From positions 1 to 64,000 of the forward strand of contig JASBVG010000105.1 in NCBI GenBank assembly GCA_030147505.1: a stretch of 64,000 nucleotides of DNA, written 5' to 3'. The DNA is from Tardiphaga sp. (lineage in GTDB: Bacteria > Pseudomonadota > Alphaproteobacteria > Rhizobiales > Xanthobacteraceae). The notes under the pieces were generated by a model that had not been told where the DNA came from, did no database searches, and saw only the letters and a list, made by a program, of their open reading frames with translations. Of this stretch, positions 45,701 through 51,837 are shown one piece after another (within the stretch, counting starts at the first letter, position 1; each line of letters starts with the position of its first letter). A program made the position numbers and the translations under genes.

Positions 45701-47625
45701 TTGCGTGCAAGCGCATAATTGCCGGACGGACTCGCAGCGGCGGTATTCCGGATGTCGCCCTCGGTGAAGATCAGAAAGTAGCTGGCGCCATTAATCGTCA
45801 GTCGGCCCGTTTGGCCGCCGCCCAGACTGAAGTTTAGGCTGCCGGTCGACGAGTAGTTGATCAACGCCAGGTTGGTATAGGTCGGATCGAAGCCGGAATT
45901 GAGCGTGACCTTGCCGTTTGCGCCGGCGTTGATCGCCGCATTGACGTTGATGGCATGATAGGCGGTGAGGGTCAGCGTGTTGGCGCTGTTCCACGTAATG
46001 GCGGCATTGATATTAATGTCGCCGAGGCCGCTGCTTTGGTTGCCGGGGCCGCTTGCGCCACTGGCCGTGGTTAGTAGGGTGACGTTGTTGCTGCCGAGGT
46101 TGCTCGAGATCGTTGCCGCCGCCGCGGCATCGACGGTCAGGTCGGTGGGGTCGAGCAGCCAGTTGCCGGTTACTCCATAGGCGGCCGACGTATCAACGCG
46201 AATGCCGTTGATCGACAGCGCGGCGCCAGATGTCTCGATCATCCCGCCGTTGCCGCCATTGGCGCCGCCGCGAGCGGAGAAGGTGCCGTAGGCTTGGGTG
46301 TTGCCGTCCGACCAGACGGCGATGGTGCCGCCATGGCCATTGTCCAGAGCATCGGCACGCACGGTGCTGGTTGAGTCGATCGAAACATTCAGCGCATGCG
46401 CAAGCGGTTCGCTACCCTGGATACCGCCGCCAATCTGGACGGTCCCGCCGCCGGCCTTGCCTGATGCATCGATCAAGGCGCCGACGATGGTGACATTGGC
46501 GGCGGTGAGGTCGATGCTGCCGCCTTTGTCCGCCGTCGATGTCGCGTTGATCCTGCCAGAGGCCTGGAGCGACTTGGTGGCTGTAATCGCAACTGCGCCG
46601 CCTTTGGCGCCGCTCGCGGAGATGACGCCACTGAGATCGACCTTGGTGCCCTTGACCGACACCGAGCCGGCATGGGCACCGTTCTTGCCGTTCGCGATCA
46701 GGCGACCGCTGACGCGTACCGTACCGCCGGCGCCGCCATTGATGACGATGCGGCCACCGCGCGAGCCGACGGTGTTGGTGCGCACGGCACCGGGAATGTT
46801 GACGGCATTGCGCAATACGTTCTGCGCGGTGGCGGCGCTGAGATAGACAACGCCGCCATCGGCTTCGATACGGCCCTTGTTGCTGACCAGCGCGCGATTG
46901 GGCTTGACCAGCTTGCCGAGTTCGCTCGACGGCACGGCGACCGACAGGAAGCCGTCGCCTGCGAGATCGAGCGTGGCCTGCTCGCCGGCGCCGAGGCCGA
47001 CTTTGCCGAGTCGCGCAGAGATGACGCCGTTATTGGAAACCTGGCCGCCGAGCAGGGCGACGAAGCCGCCGTCGGAGACGTTGATACGGCCATTGTTGAT
47101 CACGCCAGCCGATCCGCCACCGCCATCGAACTTGTAGTTGCCGGCAAGGAAGTCGGAATCCTTGATATTGAGCGTCGAGGCGGCGAACGAGCCGGTATTG
47201 ATCACGCCGGTTCGGGTGATCGCAATGCCGTTCGGATTGACCAGCAGCACCGTGCCCGGCGCGTTGATGGTGCCGGCGATGCTCGACGGTGTTGCCCCGG
47301 TGACGCGGTTCAGCGTTGCCGAGGAGGCACCGGGCTGATTGAAATTGACCGTGCCGCCGGCGCCGACCGAGAAGGACTGCCAGTTGATGATCGCGCGGTC
47401 GCTGCCCTGATTGACGTTCAGCGTGCTCGCATTGGGCTGAACGATCGCCGCGCTGCCTGCGGTCACCGATCCGCCTGACGGTAGCTGCTGCGTGAGAGCA
47501 GGGGCTGCAAACATCAGCAGGGCGGTGGCGGAGACCGTCGAGCACAGCAGTGCGCGCAGACGCGGCGTGATCGGCCGCAATCCCGTTTCGAGCAGCAATG
47601 TCAAAGCCAGACGACGCTGTGTCAT
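33760..47625 (-). CDS. TpsA-like giant exoprotein with GLUG and MBG repeats
   Basis: 4,621 residues. Long signal peptide (about 1-45, LCSTVSATALLMFAAPALT), TPS domain with INWQSFSVGAGG and the LVNPNGIAI (NPNG) motif, long beta-helical body, three clusters of GLUG motifs (VGGLVGYNxGxIxxSYA) near 43.4-43.8, 41.9-42.0 and 38.7-39.2 kb, YDG/MBG repeats, eight 82-residue MBG units at residues 3458-4113, and a separate C-terminal domain (about 4440-4621). No cysteine was found after the signal peptide. Two-partner secretion passenger by family; the transporter is encoded divergently at 48916. The C-terminus resembles a papain-like C39 fold with Ala at the Cys position and Gln at the His position. 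GGGA lies 6 nt before the ATG. Confidence 0.95.
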   Translation of the reverse strand: MTQRRLALTLLLETGLRPITPRLRALLCSTVSATALLMFAAPALTQQLPSGGSVTAGSAAIVQPNASTLNVNQGSDRAIINWQSFSVGAGGTVNFNQPGASSATLNRVTGATPSSIAGTINAPGTVLLVNPNGIAITRTGVINTGSFAASTLNIKDSDFLAGNYKFDGGGGSAGVINNGRINVSDGGFVALLGGQVSNNGVISARLGKVGLGAGEQATLDLAGDGFLSVAVPSSELGKLVKPNRALVSNKGRIEADGGVVYLSAATAQNVLRNAVNIPGAVRTNTVGSRGGRIVINGGAGGTVRVSGRLIANGKNGAHAGSVSVKGTKVDLSGVISASGAKGGAVAITATKSLQASGRINATSTADKGGSIDLTAANVTIVGALIDASGKAGGGTVQIGGGIQGSEPLAHALNVSIDSTSTVRADALDNGHGGTIAVWSDGNTQAYGTFSARGGANGGNGGMIETSGAALSINGIRVDTSAAYGVTGNWLLDPTDLTVDAAAAATISSNLGSNNVTLLTTASGASGPGNQSSGLGDININAAITWNSANTLTLTAYHAINVNAAINAGANGKVTLNSGFDPTYTNLALINYSSTGSLNFSLGGGQTGRLTINGASYFLIFTEGDIRNTAAASPSGNYALARNVSLNNNWGTYFGTFSGTFSGLGNQLNVGYNNYFITALASTGTVRDLVLNAQTPYQSGLNVTWGNPRSSLAQTSAGTVANVYLSGTFNSEAALIGSVTGGLITNVYVTGLLNANQAAIASSMSNATLRNAYSLTGNGVMIGSVSNSTIVNVFTNAINGITSSASNTTFINAYYDLSTRGTTSPYGTGLTTFQLQSGLPAGFDSGSWAISTGTTYPYLRSAFSSAPQIVSGTGYSNSAGAVWQNTTVNLEIDSYRYFQASRTGNNGYYYFQLPTREILPSGSTVVTYIISGNYSDYYAAATLALNATDSVRNMGLLNDSIGVWTTATTLSDPRVGSDLSAALTAAMTELRPNFYQTYYLQYGSSLGVYTPSIQTRRILNAAGNFTVDAGNGTFSAITAADDLTLTQWFGNVQGYTPMIAAGRDILLNTGLSSGWMRAGRDVKIQTGFTTDGMTIYAGGDIVFNQAVNVTGMYLNAGDDILFNAAVNSTGTLQVNAADTISGSGAITTAGFWLQAGNYRQIGSLGTFTATDFRLAAGTTFVRVLGGDGSAGNAYQIADVYGLQGISAGLSLHYKLANDIDAALTSTWNANAGFVALGNGQTSATAFTGSFDGQGHVISSLTINRGGTDDVGLFGSNAGHIFDVGIANGRVAGRNNVGALAGNNLEGGVIERSFGGATVSGSTSVGGLVGVNTGTISQSYSTSSVTGGTNVGGFVGYNRHTATADGNISNGYAQGSVSGTNQVGGFFGLSDSATAIASSYSTGRVIGTSNVGGFGGKQNGTASISSYWNTETSGQAGSASGSGLTSAAMQAGLPDGFSGSVWGIVDGKSFAYLKWQFPNGTPQVVTGYAYKDNGVTLLNGGQINAMVDGITLGRGVSYFNGLYIVLIPEGSIHSSGSNVVAYYTANSSLSLLNSASFAYQATGSVTMPDIWGGYLSIPAPGNSVSSANPAISSAWTSANAIGSSFVSGLTGARLGGSGNFTVDAAPDTSGGKVFITTGGADDIIVGAVNFANSNLITLNSAHDILINGALSGTGNLAFTATNNIIFNNAVTGSNDFTLKAGGYIAANNSFSANNFTLDGTWSQISAALPSFAANTMTFTSGAFIRALGGDGTSAAPYQLTDIYGLQGLNSPQLMNKNFVLANSIDASVTAIWNGGAGFIPIGSGDQQASYEGNFIFMGSGNRGVVDKANSFAGTLDGQGYTINNITIITGRNDVGIFGSNAGTIRNVGVVGGTIVGSDYVGGLVGFNYGTITRSWTSGVNVSGRGGVGGFVGGNGTGSLISESYANSRVGGTYYVAGFVGVNDAYIWWLNSNGPPGSGSWGGTITNSYAMAGGSAGGFSGRGNGTANIALEGGLANYAATYGTTGLPNGFSSSIWGIVPGYSYPYLLWQFPAGTTPQAITGQVFNGPGGNGYGGVAVNAVVNGVSVGSGFSDGYGFYQLLLPQGTVSGSSSLLVYTSGLGANGGAALQSTSGSAKNNNIYTGSYLGWTTSSSNYSSNGYTTELTSAVGGNASVQSFVNGLTGIAITSTGTGPYVVGQALTAIGGVYINASGVSVTSAINAGGAVALTGTGISVTAAINAGGSVNLNAVGNSDITVNGVITSGGTLTMIGRNLNLGAAVVANGQATLNATGTFNAASSITANGAVTITGTSITAGPLYWTSGLLTATASSGAVIFNGLLSGAGPGAGATISGASITANSSIQWQAGLMRLTATDGNVILNGALSGWGPGAALTIAGRDIAMKSATWQNGGANINASAGNVYVDGSLVGSGTGASANVTGRTVSITGGLSWANGGLYLVASAGDVYVGGGVTGGGTGAGGSISGSNITLGALAWANGTMTTSTAGALAIGDYVNGMGSQWTINSGTISVGGAVGVQTFQLNSGNWLQNTTDLRSFYAVNFNLGSGVQFTRFAGGDGTVNDAYKVIDIYGLQGIATTPSLFSKNFALGADIQAGITAGWNNGAGFNPIGNASRVFSGSFQGNGYNINGLTINRAGTDNIGLFGYVNGGLAKLDNFSLTNVSIVGNSNVGAVAGSVGGAVRNISVTGNVTGKGDNVGGIAGNAFVGGGINTSGFFQLGFSGSVMAGTSGWQYVPGGIGPIDGGGGGGSNVGGIVGLTTVSVWRSYSLGSVTSIGNESQNVGGLVGWLRPRGTNVSNNASVNDSMSMANVTAYGSGPVDYATTRGGNFVGGLVGQNGDMTQTLSGQRYPGGNINNSFAGGNVRAAGSPTGGLVGYNAGAIFASYATGSVTVYGNGGGTNGANGGVGGLVGYNVGSISQSWATGAVTNTGGAFTGGLVGQHGAAGTSEVAIGFGAATISDSYAQGSVTGSGPTGGLIGILQTAASFTRTYATGWVSGSGYNGGLIGASNGNAGGASINNYWNMDSSGRNAAIGAVFSGSAGSYYGMTDSQAKNPGSLLFPGVYSYGGFGFGGTWANIGGSYPVLATQNSHTIFVVANNTTSPYDTTPTITYTLYGVRRYDNNSINNLSLQLNNSSIQQAMQVNGDGDLVIGGQVNKQSSDGSAYRFVFLPGAVARTPKAIVVQGGNISREYGDANPTGTSSVSVGGSGLANGDTIGYVGISNGPGAANNSHNGGADADAGYSYSYNTSNAFFTSGSALNYTITYANGSMAVTQRQVTVELIGSTTKTYDGTTDGANLTAANFRVSNLYPGSPDYNAITAAITGASAATYGSANAGTGIVVSVTGVGLTSGNPGLARNYVLTSTTAIGSIGTITPKALSGTVNLGGINKTYDGTTTSGGGSTSISGSAYGFIGSDSAILSALAGVYDSANAGAHTISGFSGLTLGNGNYSIGSLTITGTGSIARAAITVSAAGGSSSYGSSPTDPGLTATGLKNGETVAVLTGLSNSFGIDGQTNAGSYTLSVLGTLTNSNYTITNFGTGTWTVNPAEIVVTATGGSSSYGQSPGNPGFTATGLQNGQGVGVLTGLANSFGIDNLTNAGNYTLSVLGTLTNGNYTITDRRTGSWTVSPAEIIVTATGGSSIYGQSPGNPGFTAAGLQNGQGVGVLTGLSNSFGINNLTNAGDYTLGVQGALTNGNYTITDRRTGSWTVNPAEIIVTATGGASIYGQSPANPGFTASGLQNGQGVGVLTGLSNSFGINNLTDAGDHTLSVQGGLTNSNYTITDRRTGTWTVNPAEITVTATGGSSIYGQSPINPGFTATGLQNGQGVGALTGLANSFEITNESDARAYTLSVVGTLGNGNYTITNRSTGTWTVNPAEIAVTATGGSSIYGQSPANPGFTAIGLQNGQTVGVLTGLSNSFGITNDSDARTYTLNVIGSLGNSNYTIINRSTGSWTVNPAEIVVTATGGSSIYGQSPANPGFTASGLQNGQTVGVLTGLSNSFGITNLSDSNTYTLSVIGTLGNGNYTITDRRTGTWTVNPAEITVTATGGTSVYGGSPSDPGFSAAGLQNGQDVSVLTGLFNTFGIDRFSRAGNHALSVAGDLTNRNYTITGRSTGIWAVTPAPLTVTATDQSKIYGDTLVFAGTEFSSTGLQNGESIGLVTLTSRGQAGTAGVADGPYAITPDNARGGTFDIANYNVTYVNGSLHVTPASIVVGALGGTSVYGTSPLNPGLAATGLKNGENVSVLTGLSNSFGITNFSNAGNHTLSVAGLLTNPNYKVTGTATATWAVTQAQLMYVATPTQRYFGDANPEFSGTITGFVNGDTFASATNGRLQFTTDARQDTIIGAYAIDGSGLMAANYFFVQAPSNATALTISTPPTIPGSQFGPPNSNAGPSSGSVSVSFQPPPAAAQPISVMTTPRVAASNTSRDIATASLPDKNGTADGRSYEPISIYDANQYSQFQLPDYAGQASEAAIFTMIGRFVLPDQAATLMIDTFWNGKAPDLNGTQGKNPLDGKVTFSNSAPIEAGKTNIAEMLKSGAIVIGGAPGQWLLATGLSPDGKSVLANDPVSGKVVALTLDSATGAVGSFAGFYDAKLKRISPSADLAGTALAGTATDSVKDFVPASFVAFKIQ
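35287..37254 (-). repeat. Eight tandem 246-bp MBG repeats inside tpsA
   Basis: Eight consecutive units of exactly 82 codons. Each begins I-x-V-T-A-T-G-G and contains YGxSPxxPGFxAxGLQNGQ, VLTGLxNSFGI, NYTIT and TWTVNPAE. Unit starts on the minus strand are 37254, 37008 and so on in 246-bp steps to 35532. Units 2 to 7 are nearly identical. A more diverged ninth unit (IVVGALGGTSVYGTSPLNPG) follows after a different MBG domain. Confidence 0.95.
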
Positions 47626-47659
47626 GCGGTCCCGTTATCGATCGTTTTTTGTTGTAGCG

Positions 47660-47681
47660 ATGCGGCCGTTGACGGCCGCAT
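47660..47681. repeat. Perfect 10-bp palindrome upstream of tpsA
   Basis: ATGCGGCCGT (47660-47669), loop TG, ACGGCCGCAT (47672-47681). It ends about 35 nt before the tpsA start codon, between tpsA and the upstream gene. It could be an operator or a 5'-UTR hairpin. In the direction of tpsA transcription it is followed by an A-run rather than a T-run, so it is not a standard intrinsic terminator. Confidence 0.75.
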
Positions 47682-47729
47682 GAGGTCGTGTCGATCCGAG
47701 ACGGGGCGCCTGCAGTAAGGTGCGGCCGC

Positions 47730-48452
47730 CTAGAACTTGCCCTTCTCGATCTTGGCGATATCCGGGTTTTCCCGGTCGGCGATGTAATTGATGATCAGCT
47801 TCGGCGGGCCTTTCGGCTCCGGCGAGGTGGTCTGGTTGCCATCGCGCTGCATCTGGTAGCGCACGCCGTCGGCGATCAGGCGCACGGCGCCCTTCTTCTC
47901 GTCTTCTCCCGAGAACAGGACGACCGTATTCTCGCCGACCGGAATGCCGGCGCGAGCCGCATCCTTGCGCCAGGTGAATCCGGCGAAATACCGTTCTAGG
48001 CGGCTTCCGGCGGTGATCAGCGCGTCGGGCGCGGCCGGATCCTTGGAATTGTCGTCACCCCAGATCACGTTGACCTGGATGAGCTTCTTGGTTGCGTAGC
48101 CGAAGATGTAAGCGATCTGAGCGGGGCTCGAGACAGGGTCCAGGCTGGCGACGCGAGCCGTCAGCACCGTCGTGCCTTCGACCGGGTTGGTGCTGCTGGC
48201 GATATCCCCGGGTTTGATGCCCAGCGACTTGGTGACGACGGCGCGAACGTCCTGCTCGGTCATGCCGAAGCGGGCATCACGAAAGCCGGTCACCTCGTAT
48301 CTGGGTAATTCCGGCTGAGTCGTCTTAGCCGGTTGCTGCGCGGATGCGGTCACGGGGGATGCGAACAACACGTTCAGGCTTGCCGCGGCAGCCAGAAGCG
48401 CATTCCTTGGAGGACAATCAGAGAGAAAATTCCATATGACTTTCATGCGCAT
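47730..48452 (-). CDS. Exported hypothetical protein in the TPS locus
   Basis: 240 residues. N-terminal signal peptide (NALLAAAASLNVLFASPVTA, cleavage near ASA-QQ). The mature part has GFRDARFGMTEQDVRAVV, a pattern seen in small periplasmic domains of unknown function, then mixed alpha/beta sequence (VNVIWGDDNSKDP, VVLFSGEDEKKGAVRLIADG). I do not recognise the family. It lies upstream of tpsA in the same direction, 104 nt away, so it is probably transcribed from the same divergent promoter region and may assist the system. A second ATG (codon 3) is an alternative start. Confidence 0.75.
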   Translation of the reverse strand: MRMKVIWNFLSDCPPRNALLAAAASLNVLFASPVTASAQQPAKTTQPELPRYEVTGFRDARFGMTEQDVRAVVTKSLGIKPGDIASSTNPVEGTTVLTARVASLDPVSSPAQIAYIFGYATKKLIQVNVIWGDDNSKDPAAPDALITAGSRLERYFAGFTWRKDAARAGIPVGENTVVLFSGEDEKKGAVRLIADGVRYQMQRDGNQTTSPEPKGPPKLIINYIADRENPDIAKIEKGKF

Positions 48453-48915
48453 TTCGTTTGTGTCTCACTGTCTCATCCTTATCTTTTTAGCTTGCAGTCG
48501 GACCATTCTCGAATCCGGAGCCTCATCACTGTTAATGGAGGCTCGTTGATTTCGTTGATGAAAAACATCCTTCAGAAAAATCTCAGAATAATTTCACGGC
48601 AAAATCGAATGAATTTGAGAGCGTTTGGGAGTTAACTAAAGTACTTAACTATCAAGACTTTTCATCGCTTCGCGCCGGGCCGATGGGGATCGTGGCGTTC
48701 GACGGAGAGCCGGTTGGTTTATTACGGATAACGATGAGACCGGTCGCCGCGGCATCGTGAAGTACTGTGTCGCCGAAGCAACGCTCGGGCGGCAAGGTGT
48801 GAGGACAGCGTCTCCGGACGACCGAGCGGCTGTCGTTTTCGATGCGACCCGGCTAGGACGATACAAATGAAATGCGGCCAGCGGCTAAGGCTGGTCGAGG
48901 GCAAAGAAATCGGAA
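48453..48915. other. Divergent control region of the TPS locus
   Basis: 463 nt without a supportable gene, between the leftward exported-protein/tpsA genes and rightward tpsB. Part of it (about 48530-48660) is clearly more AT-rich than its surroundings, with runs such as AAAAACATCCTTCAGAAAAA. It is the natural site for promoters of both transcripts and a plausible target for an H-NS-like protein (inference). Confidence 0.6.
48630..48650. promoter_or_regulatory. Inverted repeat AGTTAA-N9-TTAACT
   Basis: Perfect 6-bp arms at 48630-48635 and 48645-48650 inside the AT-rich part of the divergent TPS control region; the overlapping palindrome AGTTAACT is also present. It has the shape of a dimeric regulator site. 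No regulator gene lies next to it. Confidence 0.4.
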
Positions 48916-50646
48916 GTGGTGGGGCGTCTACGGTTCATAAAGCTTGGCGTAGTGGTCGCGGCATCTTTGATGAATGCTGCCGCTTGGGCGCAGAATGTGC
49001 CGGCGCCGAGCCAGGTTGCGCCACCGCAGATCGTGCCGCCGTCCTCAACGGCCCGCATCGCGATTCCCCAAGTACCAGCCGGCGCTGCCATTCCTGCCGA
49101 GGCCAAGCGCTTGAGCTTTCGGCTGACCGGCGTCCATATCAAAGGCGAATTCCCCGAACTCGCCAGCGAACGCAAAGCGCTCTCGAACCCGCTTGTTGGC
49201 CGTCGCGTCACCGTCGCTGACATCTTCGCGTTGGCCGACAAGATTCAGCAGATCTATGTCCGCGCCGGTTATCCGCTGGTCCGAATCGTGATCCAGCCAC
49301 AGGAGATCGAGGGCAGCGCGCGAATCGAACTGCGTGTCATCGATGGTTTTGTGGAACGGCTCGATCTCGATGCGCTCGATGGCCGGCTTCGCAACTACAT
49401 TGGTGCCGTGCTGGCGCCGCTGGTTGGGCAGACGCATCTGAAGCAGGCGGAGCTCGAACGTCGTCTCCTGATTGCCGGAGATGCGGCCGGGCTGACACTC
49501 AACGCGATCTTTTCGGCCGGCAAGAAAGAGGGCGGTTCAGTTCTGATCCTGACAGGGCGTTACAAGCCCGTTTCGGTGAGCGTCTATACCGACAACGCGA
49601 TGCCGCGGGTGTTCGGCAACTATCAGCTCGTCACCGCCGTCAGCGCCAACAGCGTGCTTGGTTTTGGTGAGCAGATTACCGTGTCGGCCGCTGGTTTGCC
49701 GAATGACTCTTTCCCGAACAGCGATCCGGTTCGGCGCTATCTGTCGGGCAGGGCCATATTCCCGATCGGAATCGATGGCCTGAAATTCGAGGTTGGGGTC
49801 ACCAATGGTGTTACGACACCGCGGGTGGATCGAAGCGCCGCAACCCAGGGGCTGCTCAATCAGGCCTATGGGCGGCTGTCCTACGACATCATCAAGTCGC
49901 GCGACGGGGAGCTGACGGCCTTCGGTCGGTTCGATGCGACCAATGAAGAGCTGGACACCTTGCTGTTCGCGCCGCCGCTTCCGCTCAGTCTCGACCGCGT
50001 GCGCGCATTGCGCAGTGGCCTTGAAGGCGTATGGCGACTACGCGATACGGGGACGACCGTCAATTTCGACACGACCTTCTCGCGTGGCCTGGACGCATTT
50101 GGAGCGCGCTCCGCTGAGGATGCGACATTCCTGTTGCCGCTGTCGCGTCAGGGCGCCGATGCGGAGTTCTACAAATGGAACGGCCGTGTCGAGATCACGC
50201 AGGCTCTACCCGAGGGCTTTGCTGCCACCGCCATACTCGCAGGCCAGACCTCGTTCAACAAGCCGCTGCTGAATTCAGAACAGTATGTAATCGACGGCTC
50301 ACGCTTCCTCTCGGGATTCACGGCTGGCTCGCTCGCGGGCGATACGGCTTGGGTTGCCCGCGCTGAACTGGGCCGCGCCGTGGCAGTTCCGTTCGAGGCC
50401 GCGGGGGCGACGCTGACACCCTATCTGTTCGGCGCCACCGGCGAGCGGAAATATGTTGCTCCGACCTTCCTCGAGATCGGCAATCTGCACGCAACGAATT
50501 ACGGTGCCGGCTTGCGGGTCAATCTCGTACCGTCGAACACCGGCATGCCATCGAGCTATGGCTTCGTCGAGTGGAGCCGACGCACCAGCAATGATCATTC
50601 GCGCGATGGCGACCGCGTCTTCACCGGTCTGGCACTGCAATACTAA
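48916..50646 (+). CDS. TpsB (FhaC/ShlB-type) outer-membrane transporter
   Basis: 576 residues. Signal peptide (LGVVVAASLMNAAAWAQ), Pro-rich linker, POTRA_2 domain about 66-142 (LSFRLTGVHIKGEFPEL, RAGYPLVRIVIQPQEI, ARIELRVIDGFV), a second POTRA-like region, then a beta-barrel ending in the aromatic TGLALQY. It exports the TpsA partner across the outer membrane. Start is GTG 48916 (or 48919), since an in-frame stop lies upstream at 48886. It is divergent from tpsA rather than upstream of it in an operon, and convergent with the LapG-like gene 9 nt away. Confidence 0.94.
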   Translation: MVGRLRFIKLGVVVAASLMNAAAWAQNVPAPSQVAPPQIVPPSSTARIAIPQVPAGAAIPAEAKRLSFRLTGVHIKGEFPELASERKALSNPLVGRRVTVADIFALADKIQQIYVRAGYPLVRIVIQPQEIEGSARIELRVIDGFVERLDLDALDGRLRNYIGAVLAPLVGQTHLKQAELERRLLIAGDAAGLTLNAIFSAGKKEGGSVLILTGRYKPVSVSVYTDNAMPRVFGNYQLVTAVSANSVLGFGEQITVSAAGLPNDSFPNSDPVRRYLSGRAIFPIGIDGLKFEVGVTNGVTTPRVDRSAATQGLLNQAYGRLSYDIIKSRDGELTAFGRFDATNEELDTLLFAPPLPLSLDRVRALRSGLEGVWRLRDTGTTVNFDTTFSRGLDAFGARSAEDATFLLPLSRQGADAEFYKWNGRVEITQALPEGFAATAILAGQTSFNKPLLNSEQYVIDGSRFLSGFTAGSLAGDTAWVARAELGRAVAVPFEAAGATLTPYLFGATGERKYVAPTFLEIGNLHATNYGAGLRVNLVPSNTGMPSSYGFVEWSRRTSNDHSRDGDRVFTGLALQY

Positions 50647-50655
50647 GCTTGCCGC

Positions 50656-51528
50656 TTACAGTGCGGAGGACATCATTGGCCACGCTGCAACGATGTAGAC
50701 GGGGAGTGGCCGTGCGGCTGCCGCGCTCCATGGCGTGTCTTCGGGCTTCGGCGACAATGCGGTGATCTTGTGCACACCGGTACTGTCGATCGTGAACAAC
50801 GGATCGAGTGTCAGGCTGGCCGTGTCGTCCTTGATCTCAAGCGTCTTGTTGTCGAGTATCAGCCAGCGGCCGTCGTGGCGCACGGTCAGGACGGCATGAA
50901 CTTCTCCGGACACCCGCTCGTTTGCGATGACCAGGCGAAGGTCGTTGTCGGCGTAACCGAGTTCACGCAACGCAGCGTATTTGGCGATAGCAAGATCTTC
51001 GCAATCGCCGGCACGAGACGTGAACATCAGTAACGGCGTCGCCCAAAGATCCCTGACACCGTATTGCTCCTTGTCGGACACAGCACGAATACTGAAGTTG
51101 ATCGAGCGATTGACCTCGGCAATGCGACTCCAGCCGTCGCGGCTTTCGGCGCGGTCGATGATGGCGAGGAAAGCGCGGGCTGCGGCCGGGCAGGCTGATG
51201 CATCGACGCGGCAGCGCTGTAGCACCGACTGATCGTTATGCAGTGCGCGCTTCACGCCGCTCCATTTGGTGTCGAGCGACACGTTCTCGCTCGGTCCCAG
51301 CTCTGCGCGAAATGGCTCCTGCACCGGAGGCTGTTTGGTCACCCATGGAGTGGATGAAATGTATGGATCGGCCAGCGGGCCGATGTCGGCCGGCACAGCA
51401 AACGGGCTATGCGCATGCTCGAAAATATTAGCGCTTGATGGCGCGGTGCTCATCAGCAGCCCGGCCAGAACCAGAATGTGGCCTGCCCATTGGGCAACAA
51501 CACGCCCTTTTACACACCAGATCGCCAT
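50656..51528 (-). CDS. LapG-like periplasmic cysteine protease (BTLCP)
   Basis: 290 residues. Signal peptide (WAGHILVLAGLLMSTAPSSA), then a bacterial transglutaminase-like cysteine proteinase domain. The triad is intact: C176 (SRAGDCEDLAIAKYAALREL), H211 (GEVHAVLTVRH) and D226 (RWLILDNKT). In Pseudomonas the founding member LapG cleaves the LapA adhesin, and also the TPS adhesin CdrA, under c-di-GMP control through LapD. Here it sits in the TPS locus, convergent with tpsB, which suggests TpsA as a substrate (inference). No lapD-like gene is in the window. Confidence 0.88.
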   Translation of the reverse strand: MAIWCVKGRVVAQWAGHILVLAGLLMSTAPSSANIFEHAHSPFAVPADIGPLADPYISSTPWVTKQPPVQEPFRAELGPSENVSLDTKWSGVKRALHNDQSVLQRCRVDASACPAAARAFLAIIDRAESRDGWSRIAEVNRSINFSIRAVSDKEQYGVRDLWATPLLMFTSRAGDCEDLAIAKYAALRELGYADNDLRLVIANERVSGEVHAVLTVRHDGRWLILDNKTLEIKDDTASLTLDPLFTIDSTGVHKITALSPKPEDTPWSAAAARPLPVYIVAAWPMMSSAL

Positions 51529-51837
51529 TCAACGCCCCTGTCCTGGGCGCGGCGATCTTGTTGACCGCTCTCAAACCCAAGTCTGCCAAGCTTGTCTAGC
51601 GACGGCATATCTTCGGGCGACTTAACGGGATGGGACGCGGCAGTTCTTTCCGTGCGCAGCGTCAAGGGCCGTTAGAGAAAGATGTTAGGATTTTATCGAT
51701 CGGGGTGGGAGAGCCAGCGGTGCCGACCATGACGGCGCGGGTTGGTAAATATTTGGTGTCGAACGGCAAGGTGCCTGGTCACATAAGTCCCGGCCGCTCC
51801 GAAGTCGCAGATTTCCGGAGCGGCCGATGCATGAAGA
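51529..51837. other. Intergenic region, no gene
   Basis: Holds the promoter side of the leftward LapG-like gene and the 3' end of the acyl-CoA dehydrogenase transcript (see hairpin 51791-51826). Nothing else seen. Confidence 0.5.
51791..51826 (-). terminator. Terminator-like hairpin after acyl-CoA dehydrogenase gene
   Basis: A perfect 11-bp GC-rich inverted repeat (51791-51801 with 51816-51826, 14-nt loop) begins 11 nt past the acyl-CoA dehydrogenase stop on the minus strand. No T-run follows. Confidence 0.6.

Noticed and set aside
33760-47625. LapG cleavage site of the TAAG type in TpsA
   Set aside because: AAG triplets occur (for example IAAGRD and NAAGNF) but in mid-protein beta-helix where they are expected by composition; none is near a terminus as in LapA or CdrA.
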